The notes under the pieces: model-generated
Seen by the model: only the letters and a program-made list of their open reading frames with translations
What the model was told of the DNA's origin: nothing
The model's database searches: none
Position numbers and translations under genes: made by a program
Source of the DNA: Lachnospiraceae bacterium
GTDB lineage: Bacteria > Bacillota > Clostridia > Lachnospirales > Lachnospiraceae
Assembly: GCA_014804795.1 (NCBI GenBank)
Contig: JAAUZC010000035.1
Span: 19,459-83,458 of the forward strand
Direction of reading: 5' to 3'
Length of the DNA: 64,000 nucleotides
Shown: positions 33,552 through 42,170 of the stretch, piece after piece
How the letters are laid out: each line of letters begins with the position of its first letter
How positions within the stretch are numbered: the stretch's first letter is position 1

Positions 33552-34412
33552 ATGGAACGGGAAATAGAGTCTTTTATTTCATATTTACACAACATTAAAA
33601 AAACATCTCCCAACACCGAGATGGCCTATAGACGCGATTTGACAAAAATGCGAATTTACCTGGAGATAACAGCGGCTTCACCGGCGGTGGATGAAGTGAC
33701 AGAGGAAAATTTAAAGAAATATTTTTCGTATATGGAAAGAAAGAAGTTTAAAGCGTCTACGATATCCAGAAGTGTTGCATCTATCAAAGCCTTTTATCAC
33801 TATCTTTTAAAAGAAGGGCTGGTATCGAGGGATGTTTCGGAATGCCTGAAAGCACCGAAAGTAGAGCGAAAAGAGCCGGATATTCTGACAGCGGAAGAGA
33901 TGGAGGATCTACTGGCTCAGACATCCGGGGATTCGGATAAGGAGCTTAGAGACAATGCCATGTTAGAGCTTCTGTATGCAACCGGAATACGGGTTTCGGA
34001 GCTGATCAACCTGAAAATTTCGGATGTGAATATGCATATGGGATTTTTGATCTGCAGAGAGGGTGACAGGGAGAGAATGATACCTTTCGGAAATCAGGTC
34101 AGGGAAGCGCTGCATCAGTATCTGAGCAGAGCGAGAGACCATATGGTGACAAATGAAGCGAGAGATGTTTTGTTTGTGAACTGCTCCGGAATGCCGATGA
34201 GCAGACAGGGATTCTGGAAACTCATCAAAAGCTATGCGAAGAAAGCGGGTATTACGAAGGATATTACACCACATACGCTGCGTCACACATTTGCGGCCCA
34301 TAAGCTGGAAAGCGGTACGGATTTAAAGAGCGTGCAGGAGATGCTTGGGCATTCCGATATTTCGACGACGCATATATACACGAATCTGGGAAGAAAGACA
34401 GCTGCAGAGTAG
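33552..34412 (+). CDS. xerD: Tyrosine recombinase XerD-like
   Basis: 286 aa. Site-specific recombinase that resolves chromosome dimers with XerC or alone. An N-terminal SAM-like domain (about 1-100) and a catalytic domain with Arg 147 (ATGIRVSELINL), His 241 and Arg 244 (HTLRHTFAAH), His 267 (LGHSDIS) and Tyr 276 (THIYTN). The beta-hairpin lysine, usually G-K-G-x-K-E-R, reads R-E-G-D-R-E-R here. Placed after spoIIM as in Bacillus; its leader holds the 70-bp tandem repeat. Confidence 0.85.
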   Translation: MEREIESFISYLHNIKKTSPNTEMAYRRDLTKMRIYLEITAASPAVDEVTEENLKKYFSYMERKKFKASTISRSVASIKAFYHYLLKEGLVSRDVSECLKAPKVERKEPDILTAEEMEDLLAQTSGDSDKELRDNAMLELLYATGIRVSELINLKISDVNMHMGFLICREGDRERMIPFGNQVREALHQYLSRARDHMVTNEARDVLFVNCSGMPMSRQGFWKLIKSYAKKAGITKDITPHTLRHTFAAHKLESGTDLKSVQEMLGHSDISTTHIYTNLGRKTAAE

Positions 34413-34500
34413 ATTTGTGCACTTTCCTATTAAGTAAAAAGAGTGAGTGGCAAAAAATGTCACCGGTACTGCCAATAGAGATAGAAAGAAGGACAGAAGA

Positions 34501-35775
34501 ATGCAGAAAGTACCTTTTATTACAAAATCAAAGGTGGAGGAGATCGTAAAGGAATATCCGACACCATTTCATATTTACGATGAAAAAGGCATCAGAGAAA
34601 ATGCGAAAGCAGTAAAAGAGGCTTTTTCCTGGAATCCTGGATTTCGGGAGTATTTCGCGGTGAAAGCGACGCCGAATCCCTATCTGATGCAGATTTTGGC
34701 GGAATACGGTTGTGGTGCGGACTGTTCCTCCATGACGGAACTGATGCTCAGTAAGGCAATCGGGCTGTCGGGAGAGCAGATCATGTTTTCTTCCAATGAC
34801 ACTCCGGCCGAGGAGTACACTTATGCGAATGAGATGGGAGCTATCATCAACTTAGATGATATTACCCACATTGATTTTTGTGAAGAGGCCTGCGGCGGAA
34901 AGCTTCCGGAAACTATGAGCTGCCGTTATAATCCGGGTGGCGTGTTCCGAATGAGCAACGGCATTATGGACAACCCCGGTGACTCAAAATATGGTATGAC
35001 ACCGGAACAGATGGTACAGGCTTACAAAATTTTGATGGACAAAGGTGTAAAACACTTTGGAATTCATGCCTTTTTGGCGAGCAATACTGTGACTAACGAA
35101 TATTATCCGGTGTTGGCAGGACAGCTTTTTGAGCTGGCAGTGAAGTTGAAAGAAGAAACCGGGGCAGATATCAGATTTATTAATCTTTCCGGCGGTGTGG
35201 GTATTCCGTACAGACCGGAGGAGGAACCTAATGATATTTACGTCATCGGCAAAGGGGTAAAGGAAGCTTATGAGAAGATTCTGACGCTCGCCGGTATGGG
35301 AGATGTGGCAATCTATACAGAGATGGGACGGTTTATGATGGGGCCTTACGGCGGCCTTGTGACAAAGGCAATTCACGAGAAACATATCCATAAGGAATAT
35401 GTCGGTGTGGATGCCTGCGCGGTAAATCTGATGCGCCCTGCCATGTACGGGGCATATCATCATATTACGGTGCTTGGGAAAGAAGACGCGTCCTGTGACC
35501 ATCAGTATGATGTGGCCGGTTCACTTTGTGAGAATAATGATAAATTTGCCATAGACAGGATGCTGCCGGAAATTGAGATGGGAGATTATCTGTTCATCCA
35601 TGATACCGGTGCACATGGTTTTTCCATGGGATATAACTATAACGGGAAACTGCGTTCTGCGGAAATTTTACTGAAGGAGGACGGCAGTGCAGAGCTGATC
35701 CGCCGGGCGGAGACGCCGAAGGATTATTTTGCTACGTTTGATGGGTTGAATGTCTATGGAAAGTTAGATATTTAA
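34501..35775 (+). CDS. Diaminopimelate decarboxylase family protein
   Basis: 424 aa. PLP-dependent alanine-racemase-fold decarboxylase. The Schiff-base lysine is in YFAVKATPNPYLM (Lys about 55); other fold motifs are HIYDEKG near the N-terminus, NLSGGVGIPY and VDACAVNLMRPAMYGAYHH, and DTGAHGFSMGYNYNGKLR near the end. It may be a DapDC for lysine or a relative acting on carboxynorspermidine or arginine, which cannot be told. The start at 34501 is chosen for AAGGAC upstream; a GTG at 34447 is possible. Confidence 0.85.
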   Translation: MQKVPFITKSKVEEIVKEYPTPFHIYDEKGIRENAKAVKEAFSWNPGFREYFAVKATPNPYLMQILAEYGCGADCSSMTELMLSKAIGLSGEQIMFSSNDTPAEEYTYANEMGAIINLDDITHIDFCEEACGGKLPETMSCRYNPGGVFRMSNGIMDNPGDSKYGMTPEQMVQAYKILMDKGVKHFGIHAFLASNTVTNEYYPVLAGQLFELAVKLKEETGADIRFINLSGGVGIPYRPEEEPNDIYVIGKGVKEAYEKILTLAGMGDVAIYTEMGRFMMGPYGGLVTKAIHEKHIHKEYVGVDACAVNLMRPAMYGAYHHITVLGKEDASCDHQYDVAGSLCENNDKFAIDRMLPEIEMGDYLFIHDTGAHGFSMGYNYNGKLRSAEILLKEDGSAELIRRAETPKDYFATFDGLNVYGKLDI

Positions 35776-35790
35776 AGATTTTAAGCTAAG

Positions 35791-35838
35791 AAAAGCAGAG
35801 AACAGGGATTGATATAAGTGCCTGTTCTCTGCTTTTTT
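35791..35838. terminator. Bidirectional terminator
   Basis: AAAAGCAGAGAACAGG (35791-35806) pairs perfectly with CCTGTTCTCTGCTTTT (35821-35836) and T-runs exist on both strands. It separates two convergent genes. Confidence 0.9.
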
Positions 35839-35851
35839 AATAAAATACCTC

Positions 35852-37003
35852 TTACAATAGCTCATCCGCCAGCTTGTCAAGTTCCGCCTTGTTTTCTTCT
35901 GTCATAGCAGACTTGATTGTGACAGTGGTTTCTGTATAAGTAATATTCTGGCTGTTTTCCAACATCTTTTTGATCGTGCGCGCTGCGGCAGGCGCCCAGG
36001 AACCGTTTTCAATAATACCAATCGTACGATTCTGGAAATTGCGCTCTGTCAGGTGCTCAATAAACTGTTTCATAAAGGGGAAGATGTCCATATTGTAGGT
36101 GGTGGTGGCAAGCGCCAGTTTTCCGTAACGGAAAGCGTCTTCCACAGCTTCCGCCATATCTTCTCTTGCCAGATCGCATAGGACAACTTTCGGGCATGCC
36201 TTTTTTTCTAACTTTTGTGCCAACAGTTCTGCAGCTTCTTTAGTGTGGCCGTAAACGGAAGTGTAGGCAATCATAACACCCTCTGATTCCACGCCGTAGG
36301 AAGACCATATATTGTAAAGGTTCAGATAATAGCCGAGGTTCTCTGTGAGAACAGGGCCGTGTAGCGGGCAGATCGTCTGAATATCCAGAGCAGCAGCTTT
36401 TTTGAGAAGAGCCTGTACCTGCATGCCGTATTTTCCGACAATACCGATGTAGTAGCGGCGGGCTTCGCATGCCCAGTCCTCGTCGGTATCCAACGCACCG
36501 AATTTTCCGAAAGCATCCGCTGAAAACAGCACTTTGTCAGTAGAATCATAAGTCACCATAACCTCCGGCCAGTGCACCATCGGGGCGGTAACGAAAGTGA
36601 GCGTATGCTTTCCAAGTGAGAGAGTACTCATCTCTGCAGCGATGATGCGGCGATCTTCATATTCTTTGCCGAAGAACTGGTTCATCATGCGGAAGGCCTG
36701 AGCAGTAGCAACGATAGTAGTTTCAGGATATTTCTCCATCAACGCGCTGATACCTGCGGAATGGTCAGGCTCCATGTGCTGTACGATCAGATAATCCGGT
36801 GCTTTTCCGGAAAGAGTATCTTCCAGATTTCCCAGCCAGACATTGATAAATTTGGTGTCTACAGTATCAAATACGGCGGTTTTTTCGTCACAGATCACAT
36901 AAGAGTTATATGCCATGCCGTTAGGTACGTCATACTGTCCCTCAAATAAGTCGATTTCATGGTCATTTACGCCGAGGTATTTGATGTCATTGGTGATTGT
37001 CAT
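35852..37003 (-). CDS. Flavodiiron protein (FprA family A-type flavoprotein)
   Basis: 383 aa. Reduces O2 or NO in anaerobes using FMN and a non-haem di-iron site. The beta-lactamase-like domain has QHMEPDHS (His 76, Glu 78, Asp 80, His 81), VHWPEVM (His about 144), SADAFG (Asp about 163) and PLHGP (His about 215). The flavodoxin domain starts near 245 (IAYTSVYGHTKEAA). AAAGGAGAT precedes the ATG. It is divergent from the GH13 gene. Confidence 0.93.
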   Translation of the reverse strand: MTITNDIKYLGVNDHEIDLFEGQYDVPNGMAYNSYVICDEKTAVFDTVDTKFINVWLGNLEDTLSGKAPDYLIVQHMEPDHSAGISALMEKYPETTIVATAQAFRMMNQFFGKEYEDRRIIAAEMSTLSLGKHTLTFVTAPMVHWPEVMVTYDSTDKVLFSADAFGKFGALDTDEDWACEARRYYIGIVGKYGMQVQALLKKAAALDIQTICPLHGPVLTENLGYYLNLYNIWSSYGVESEGVMIAYTSVYGHTKEAAELLAQKLEKKACPKVVLCDLAREDMAEAVEDAFRYGKLALATTTYNMDIFPFMKQFIEHLTERNFQNRTIGIIENGSWAPAAARTIKKMLENSQNITYTETTVTIKSAMTEENKAELDKLADELL

Positions 37004-37178
37004 AAAATATGTATCTCCTTTCCACGGAATAGTATTTAATTTTTAAATATCCAATTTATTCTAACATAAGAAAGTTGGATTGACTATCCTGCGGGAATAA
37101 AAATTTTCGACAAAAAATGAATACAAAGAAATAAATCGGCAACATTTTATGAAAGAACTCCACAGACGGCAAAAAATA

Positions 37179-37187
37179 TGTTATAAT
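37179..37187 (+). promoter_or_regulatory. Extended -10 element upstream of the GH13 gene
   Basis: TGT-TATAAT (37179-37187) with no good -35 hexamer; it lies about 170 nt upstream of the start codon, leaving a long leader. Confidence 0.6.
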
Positions 37188-37220
37188 ATACGCGACAGCA
37201 ATAAGCAGTGCGAAAAAGAG

Positions 37221-37275
37221 CGAATATGAATATACTTTGTGCGTGCACATAGGGAAATTCATATTTGGGCTTTTT
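37221..37275 (+). terminator. Terminator-like leader hairpin
   Basis: AATATGAAT (37223-37231) pairs with ATTCATATT (37257-37265), with two further pairs outside; the loop contains its own GTGC-GT-GCAC stem. A T-run (37271-37275) follows. It sits between promoter and gene and could act as an attenuator. Confidence 0.5.
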
Positions 37276-37357
37276 CATAGGGAGAATGCCCGTGAACGTG
37301 TGCACTGCAGGCTGACTTCGCAGACTTGAAACCGAGATAACAGCATAGGAAAATTTT

Positions 37358-39346
37358 ATGGATAAAAATTTCGCTTTGAGGAAATGGACGATAGATACTG
37401 TTGGTGCCGGTGTTACAGCACATGGCATCAGTATTTGCACGGAACTTTACGGCAGGGCAAGCAACGGTATCCTTTTATATGACAAGAATGGAGAAGAGAC
37501 CGTTCGGATTGATTTTACGGAAGAGATGAGGCTTGGCAGTATTTATCGTTGTATACTGACAGGGATTTCTCCGCAAAATTATTCCTATCTTTTCCATGAG
37601 GATGGAAATCCTGTAATGGATGTTTCCGCAAAGCGGCTTGTGGGACATCGATCATTCGGAGAAGAACACAGTAAGGCCGGGGAGGCAGATGCGCTGAAAG
37701 CCTGCGCTTTTGTTTTGGACCGCTTTGACTGGCAGGGCGATAAAAAGCCGGGAACGGCCTATGAGAACAGCATTTACTATGGTATGCATGTCCGGGGGTT
37801 TACCAAAGACTCTTCTTCCAGAATAAAGGAAGCCGGTACTTTTGCAGGCGTGCAGAAAAAGATTCCCTATTTGAAAAAGCTTGGCATTACGGGGATTGTG
37901 CTGCAGCCTGTCTACGAATTTGAAGAATGTATGAAAAAGGCAGATAGCAGGACTGTTTCGGAGGCGGCCATGCGTTCTGCAGAGGAGCCGGAGATGCGTC
38001 TCAACTACTGGGGCTATCTGCCGGGATATTATATGGCACCGAAAAATGCCTATTCTTATAGTGAAGATGCCGTAACTGAACTGAAAACTCTGGTGCGGCA
38101 GCTTCACAAAAACAATCTGGAAATTATTCTGCAGTTTTACTTTGAGCCATCCATGCCGATACTCCGGATACGTAATATTTTATTATACTGGGCTGAAAAC
38201 TATCATATTGACGGATTTGAATTGCTGGGAGCAGAGCTTCCGCTGAAAGAGATTGCGTTGGAGCCGGGGCTTTCAGACGTGAAACTGTGGAGCAGATGGT
38301 TCCCCTATGAAGAGATTGAGGATGTACGAAAAGAGAGAACTTCTCTTTGCATTCCGATGTCGGATAAGAAAGCGGAGCAGAAGAAAATACAGGCGAAAGA
38401 GAATCGACTGCTCGCCAGTTTCAGGAATGATTATTCGGGTACCATACGGTGTTTTTTGAAAGGTGATGGCGGCATGCTGCCTGCATTTTTGGAGTGCCAG
38501 CGAAGTAATCCGAAAGAGCATGGACAGATTAATTTTCTCGCCGCATATAACGGTTTCAGACTGGCAGATATGGTTTCCTATGAAAGAAAGCATAATGAGG
38601 CGAATGGTGAAGATAACCGGGACGGAGAAGATATCAACTACAGTTGGAATTGCGGGATAGAAGGGGAAACCCGAAAGAAGACTATTCTTGCTCTGCGCAT
38701 GAAACAGATGAAAAATGCGTTGATCATGCTGTTTACGGCACAGGGCACACCGTTTATTTTTATGGGGGATGAGTGGGGAAAGTCTTCCGGCGGAAATAAT
38801 AATCCATACTGTCAGGATAATGAAATAACCTGGCAGAAATGGACACTGAAAAAATCAGAAAAACAGCTGCTTGCATTTACAAGCGAGTTGATTGCCCTGC
38901 GGAAAGCTCACGGCATTATGCATCAAAAAAATCCCCTGAAGCTGATGGATTATTTATCCTGCGGCTGTCCGGACCTGTCATATCACGGAAAGGAAGCCTG
39001 GCGCACCAATATGGATTATCAGATGCGGCATATCGGCATGATGCTCTGCGGGAAATATTGTATTGTGGACGGAAAAGAAGACGACTGTCTGTATATGGCT
39101 TATAATATGCACTGGGAGGCACACGATTTTGCGCTGCCAAAGCTGTTTAAAGACAGGCGATGGAAGCTGTTTCTATGTACCGATGAGGAAAAGGCACCGG
39201 ATGAGAATGCAGAAAAATCTGATGTTTCGGACAATACCGCACAATCTGTGGTGACGCTGCCCGGAAGAAGCATACGGATTTATATATCGGAAGATGGGCC
39301 AAAGACAACGGCGGGAAGACGTAAAAACAAACAGGAATTAAAATAA
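37358..39346 (+). CDS. GH13 glycogen-debranching-like protein, probably inactive
   Basis: 662 aa. Fold and order are those of isoamylase/GlgX-type GH13 enzymes: a CBM48-like N-terminus (about 20-100), an (alpha/beta)8 barrel (about 140-520), then a C-terminal beta domain. Diagnostic GlgX surroundings survive (SYERKHNEANGEDNRDGEDIN, SWNCGIEGETRKK, MGDEWGKSSGGNNNPYCQDN). But the catalytic positions are gone: region I lacks the N-H pair, region II reads GFELLGAEL instead of GFRFDLA (no Arg, no nucleophile Asp), no acid/base Glu segment is visible, and region IV reads AAYNGF instead of AHDGF. A carbohydrate-binding or regulatory role is likely. Confidence 0.8.
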   Translation: MDKNFALRKWTIDTVGAGVTAHGISICTELYGRASNGILLYDKNGEETVRIDFTEEMRLGSIYRCILTGISPQNYSYLFHEDGNPVMDVSAKRLVGHRSFGEEHSKAGEADALKACAFVLDRFDWQGDKKPGTAYENSIYYGMHVRGFTKDSSSRIKEAGTFAGVQKKIPYLKKLGITGIVLQPVYEFEECMKKADSRTVSEAAMRSAEEPEMRLNYWGYLPGYYMAPKNAYSYSEDAVTELKTLVRQLHKNNLEIILQFYFEPSMPILRIRNILLYWAENYHIDGFELLGAELPLKEIALEPGLSDVKLWSRWFPYEEIEDVRKERTSLCIPMSDKKAEQKKIQAKENRLLASFRNDYSGTIRCFLKGDGGMLPAFLECQRSNPKEHGQINFLAAYNGFRLADMVSYERKHNEANGEDNRDGEDINYSWNCGIEGETRKKTILALRMKQMKNALIMLFTAQGTPFIFMGDEWGKSSGGNNNPYCQDNEITWQKWTLKKSEKQLLAFTSELIALRKAHGIMHQKNPLKLMDYLSCGCPDLSYHGKEAWRTNMDYQMRHIGMMLCGKYCIVDGKEDDCLYMAYNMHWEAHDFALPKLFKDRRWKLFLCTDEEKAPDENAEKSDVSDNTAQSVVTLPGRSIRIYISEDGPKTTAGRRKNKQELK

Positions 39347-39368
39347 TCAAAATAAGGATGTTGCAGTT

Positions 39369-39974
39369 ATGCATGCATGGGCACATTTTAAAACGATCAC
39401 ACACCACAGGCATCTTGTCAGAAAAGGATGCTTTCAGGTGGGGTTATACTGGCAGGGGTTGACACATGACCTGTCAAAATACTTCCCCTCTGAGTTTTTA
39501 GTGGGTGCAAAATACTATCAGGGGACGAGAAGTCCCAATAATGCGGAGCGGGAAGATATCGGCTATTCTTCCGCCTGGCTGCACCACAAGGGAAGAAACA
39601 AGCATCATTATGAATATTGGATAGATTATTCGCTGCATGCGGAACCGGGCGGTATGCTGCCCTGTCCTATGCCGAAAAAATATATCGCGGAGATGATCAT
39701 GGACAGGATTGCTGCCTGCAAAACGTATCAGGGCAGCGCTTATACGGACGCAAGCCCATTGGAATACTACCAGCAGGGGAAAGATCCGGCTCCTCTTCAT
39801 CCCTACACAAGGAAACATCTGGAACATCTGTTACGGATGTTAGCGGAAAAGGGAGAGGCAAAAACATTTTATTATATAAAATATAACTTCTTAAAAAAGC
39901 GGAAAAGCCAATGTAAGGTTTTCCTGCAGACACAGAAGAAAGAAAGGAAGGCAAATAAAATTGATAGACGGTAA
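39369..39974 (+). CDS. DUF5662 family protein
   Basis: 201 aa. N-terminal HFKTITHHRHLVRKGCFQVGLYWQGLTHDLSKY, then SSAWLHHKGRNKHHYEYWID, is the DUF5662 pattern; the regularly spaced His and Asp residues suggest an HD-like metal site. Function unknown. It has no signal peptide, ends with a basic tail, and overlaps trpS by 14 nt. Confidence 0.75.
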   Translation: MHAWAHFKTITHHRHLVRKGCFQVGLYWQGLTHDLSKYFPSEFLVGAKYYQGTRSPNNAEREDIGYSSAWLHHKGRNKHHYEYWIDYSLHAEPGGMLPCPMPKKYIAEMIMDRIAACKTYQGSAYTDASPLEYYQQGKDPAPLHPYTRKHLEHLLRMLAEKGEAKTFYYIKYNFLKKRKSQCKVFLQTQKKERKANKIDRR

Positions 39975-40965
39975 AAAGGTACTTTTCAGCGGTATGCAGG
40001 CCACAGGAAGCCTGACTTTAGGAAATTATCTGGGGGCGCTCAAAAACTGGGTGAGCCTCTGTGATGAATATGAGTGCTTTTATTCGGTCGTGGATCTGCA
40101 TTCCATTACGATCAGGCAGGATCCTGCGGAACTTCGAAAACGGGCAAGGAATCTGTTGACACTCTATATTGCGGCGGGGCTTGATCCGGAGAAAAACTGC
40201 TTGTATTATCAGTCCCATGTATCGGGGCACTGTGAACTTTCCTGGATTTTAAATTGTTTTACTTATATGGGTGAACTGAACCGGATGACGCAGTTTAAGG
40301 ACAAGGCGGCAAAACATGCGGACAATATCAATGCCGGACTGTTTACGTATCCTGTGCTGATGGCGGCAGATATCCTGTTGTATCAGGCTGATGTGGTGCC
40401 GGTGGGAAAAGATCAGCTGCAGCATCTGGAGATCACAAGAGATATTGCCCAGAGATTCAATGCAATTTACGGTGATGTGTTTACGATTCCGGAGCCCTAT
40501 ATCGGAAAAACCGGTGCAAGTATCAAGAGTTTGCAGGCACCGGAGAAGAAGATGTCAAAATCGGATGAAAATCCCAACGCCAGCATTTATCTGATGGATG
40601 ATCCGGATACGATCATGCGCAAGTTTAAACGCGCGGTGACAGATTCTGAAGCGCAGGTGCGCTATCGCATGGAACAGCCCGGTATTTACAATCTGATCAA
40701 TATATACAGTGTCTGCACCGGAAAGACGCCGGAAGAGATCGAAAAAGAATTTGACGGCAAAGGCTACGGCGATTTTAAGATGGCAGTGGGCGAGGCTGTT
40801 GTCAGTGTGTTAAAACCGCTGCAGGAGCGATATGCAGATTTGAGCAAGAATAAAGATTATATTAATACTATCATCAAAAATAATGCGGAAAAAGCAAACT
40901 ATTATGCAGCAAAGACACTGCGGAAAGTACAGAAAAAGGTGGGTTTTCCTGAGAAGATCAGATAA
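39961..40965 (+). CDS. trpS: Tryptophan--tRNA ligase
   Basis: 334 aa, starting with TTG after GGAAGG. Class I synthetase attaching Trp to tRNA. ATGSLTLGNYLGAL is the HIGH-equivalent region and KKMSKSDENPNA the KMSKS loop. Length is typical. No T-box leader is seen because the gene starts within the DUF5662 gene. Confidence 0.95.
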   Translation: MIDGKKVLFSGMQATGSLTLGNYLGALKNWVSLCDEYECFYSVVDLHSITIRQDPAELRKRARNLLTLYIAAGLDPEKNCLYYQSHVSGHCELSWILNCFTYMGELNRMTQFKDKAAKHADNINAGLFTYPVLMAADILLYQADVVPVGKDQLQHLEITRDIAQRFNAIYGDVFTIPEPYIGKTGASIKSLQAPEKKMSKSDENPNASIYLMDDPDTIMRKFKRAVTDSEAQVRYRMEQPGIYNLINIYSVCTGKTPEEIEKEFDGKGYGDFKMAVGEAVVSVLKPLQERYADLSKNKDYINTIIKNNAEKANYYAAKTLRKVQKKVGFPEKIR

Positions 40966-40999
40966 ACAGCAATGCGGAATTTAAATGGAGGTAGATGTG

Positions 41000-42070
41000 A
41001 TGTCTGACAAATATGTCGCTTATGTATCAACCTATACAATGGGTACATTAACAAATGATCAAAAAAGCTACGGTATTAAAATTTATGATGTAGATATGGA
41101 GAACGGACGGTTTACGCCAAAAGATCAGGTGGAGATCACCAATTCTTCCTATGTGACAATTTCCCATAACAAAAAGTATCTGTATTCTATTACGGACATG
41201 GGAGTTGAGGCTTACCGCATCAAAAAGGACGGAACATTATCCAATCTCGGCAAGGCATCTATCAACGGTATGCGCGGTTGCTATCTGTCTACTGATTACG
41301 AAGATAAGTTTCTCTTTACAGCGGGTTATCATGACGGAAAGATCACGGCGCTGCGGTTGAATGAAGACGGCAGCATCGGAGAAATTACCGACGAAATTTT
41401 CTGTAAGGGCATGGGCAGTATTGCAGAGCGGAATTTCAGGCCTCATGTGAGCTGTGTCAAGATGACCCGTGATAACAAGTATCTTTGTGCCGCAGATTTA
41501 GGTATGGATCATGTCAATATATACCGGCTCGATCATGAAACCGGAAGACTGAAATTGGTAGACATTTTAAGGAGTGATCTGGAATCTGCTCCACGCCATA
41601 TTAAAATTTCCCGGGACGGCAGATTTATCTACATCGTGCATGAGTTGAAAAGTTATATTGATGTATATACTTACAGAGAAGAAAAAGGACTGCCGGAATT
41701 TGAAAAGATTCAGACGATATCCACGGTAAATGATTATCATGCGTCCAATACATCGGCAAGTGCTTTGAATTTTTCTCGTGATTTTCAATATATGGTAACA
41801 TCCAACGCGGGGGATAACACGGCAACGGTCTATAAGATTGATGAAAAAACAGGACTTTTGACAAAACTGCTCTGTCTGCCGATCAGCGGCGACTATCCGA
41901 AAGATGCAGTGCTGTTTCCGGATAACAGGCATCTTATATCTTTAAATCATGAGTCCAATACGATGACTTTTTTTACCACAGATCTGGAAAAAGGGCTTAT
42001 TGTGATGAATACAAAAGAAATAGAAGTGAATTATCCTAACTGTATTATCTTCTATAAACTGGAAGCGTAG
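41000..42070 (+). CDS. Lactonase-family beta-propeller protein (6-phosphogluconolactonase-like)
   Basis: 356 aa. Seven-bladed-propeller repeats of the YbhE/lactonase family are visible: YVTISHNKKYLYSIT, CVKMTRDNKYLCAADLGMDHVNIYRLD, HIKISRDGRFIYIVHE, NFSRDFQYMVTSNAGDNTATVYKID. Family members include 6-phosphogluconolactonase, but the substrate is not assured here. The start at 41000 follows GGAGG (40987-40991). It is followed by a strong terminator. Confidence 0.8.
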   Translation: MSDKYVAYVSTYTMGTLTNDQKSYGIKIYDVDMENGRFTPKDQVEITNSSYVTISHNKKYLYSITDMGVEAYRIKKDGTLSNLGKASINGMRGCYLSTDYEDKFLFTAGYHDGKITALRLNEDGSIGEITDEIFCKGMGSIAERNFRPHVSCVKMTRDNKYLCAADLGMDHVNIYRLDHETGRLKLVDILRSDLESAPRHIKISRDGRFIYIVHELKSYIDVYTYREEKGLPEFEKIQTISTVNDYHASNTSASALNFSRDFQYMVTSNAGDNTATVYKIDEKTGLLTKLLCLPISGDYPKDAVLFPDNRHLISLNHESNTMTFFTTDLEKGLIVMNTKEIEVNYPNCIIFYKLEA

Positions 42071-42106
42071 TTTGTCCATGTGAGAAAATAGAAAAGTTGA
42101 TTTTAT

Positions 42107-42155
42107 AAAAGACACCTTTATAAAAAATATTTATATTTTATACAGGTGTCTTTTT
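42107..42155. terminator. Bidirectional terminator
   Basis: AAAAGACACCT (42107-42117) pairs with AGGTGTCTTTT (42144-42154) and the AT-rich inner part can extend the stem. It separates two convergent genes. Confidence 0.85.
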
Positions 42156-42170
42156 AACTTTATTTCTTAT

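Larger units (their letters stand above)
37004..37357. other. Divergent intergenic region of flavodiiron and GH13 genes
   Basis: Holds the minus-strand extended -10 TGT-TAGAAT (37058-37066 on the plus strand) for the flavodiiron gene and, on the plus strand, the GH13 promoter and a structured leader. Confidence 0.6.

Noticed and set aside
39900..39961. T-box leader for trpS
   Set aside because: The start lies inside the DUF5662 gene and no specifier stem or T-box sequence is seen upstream.
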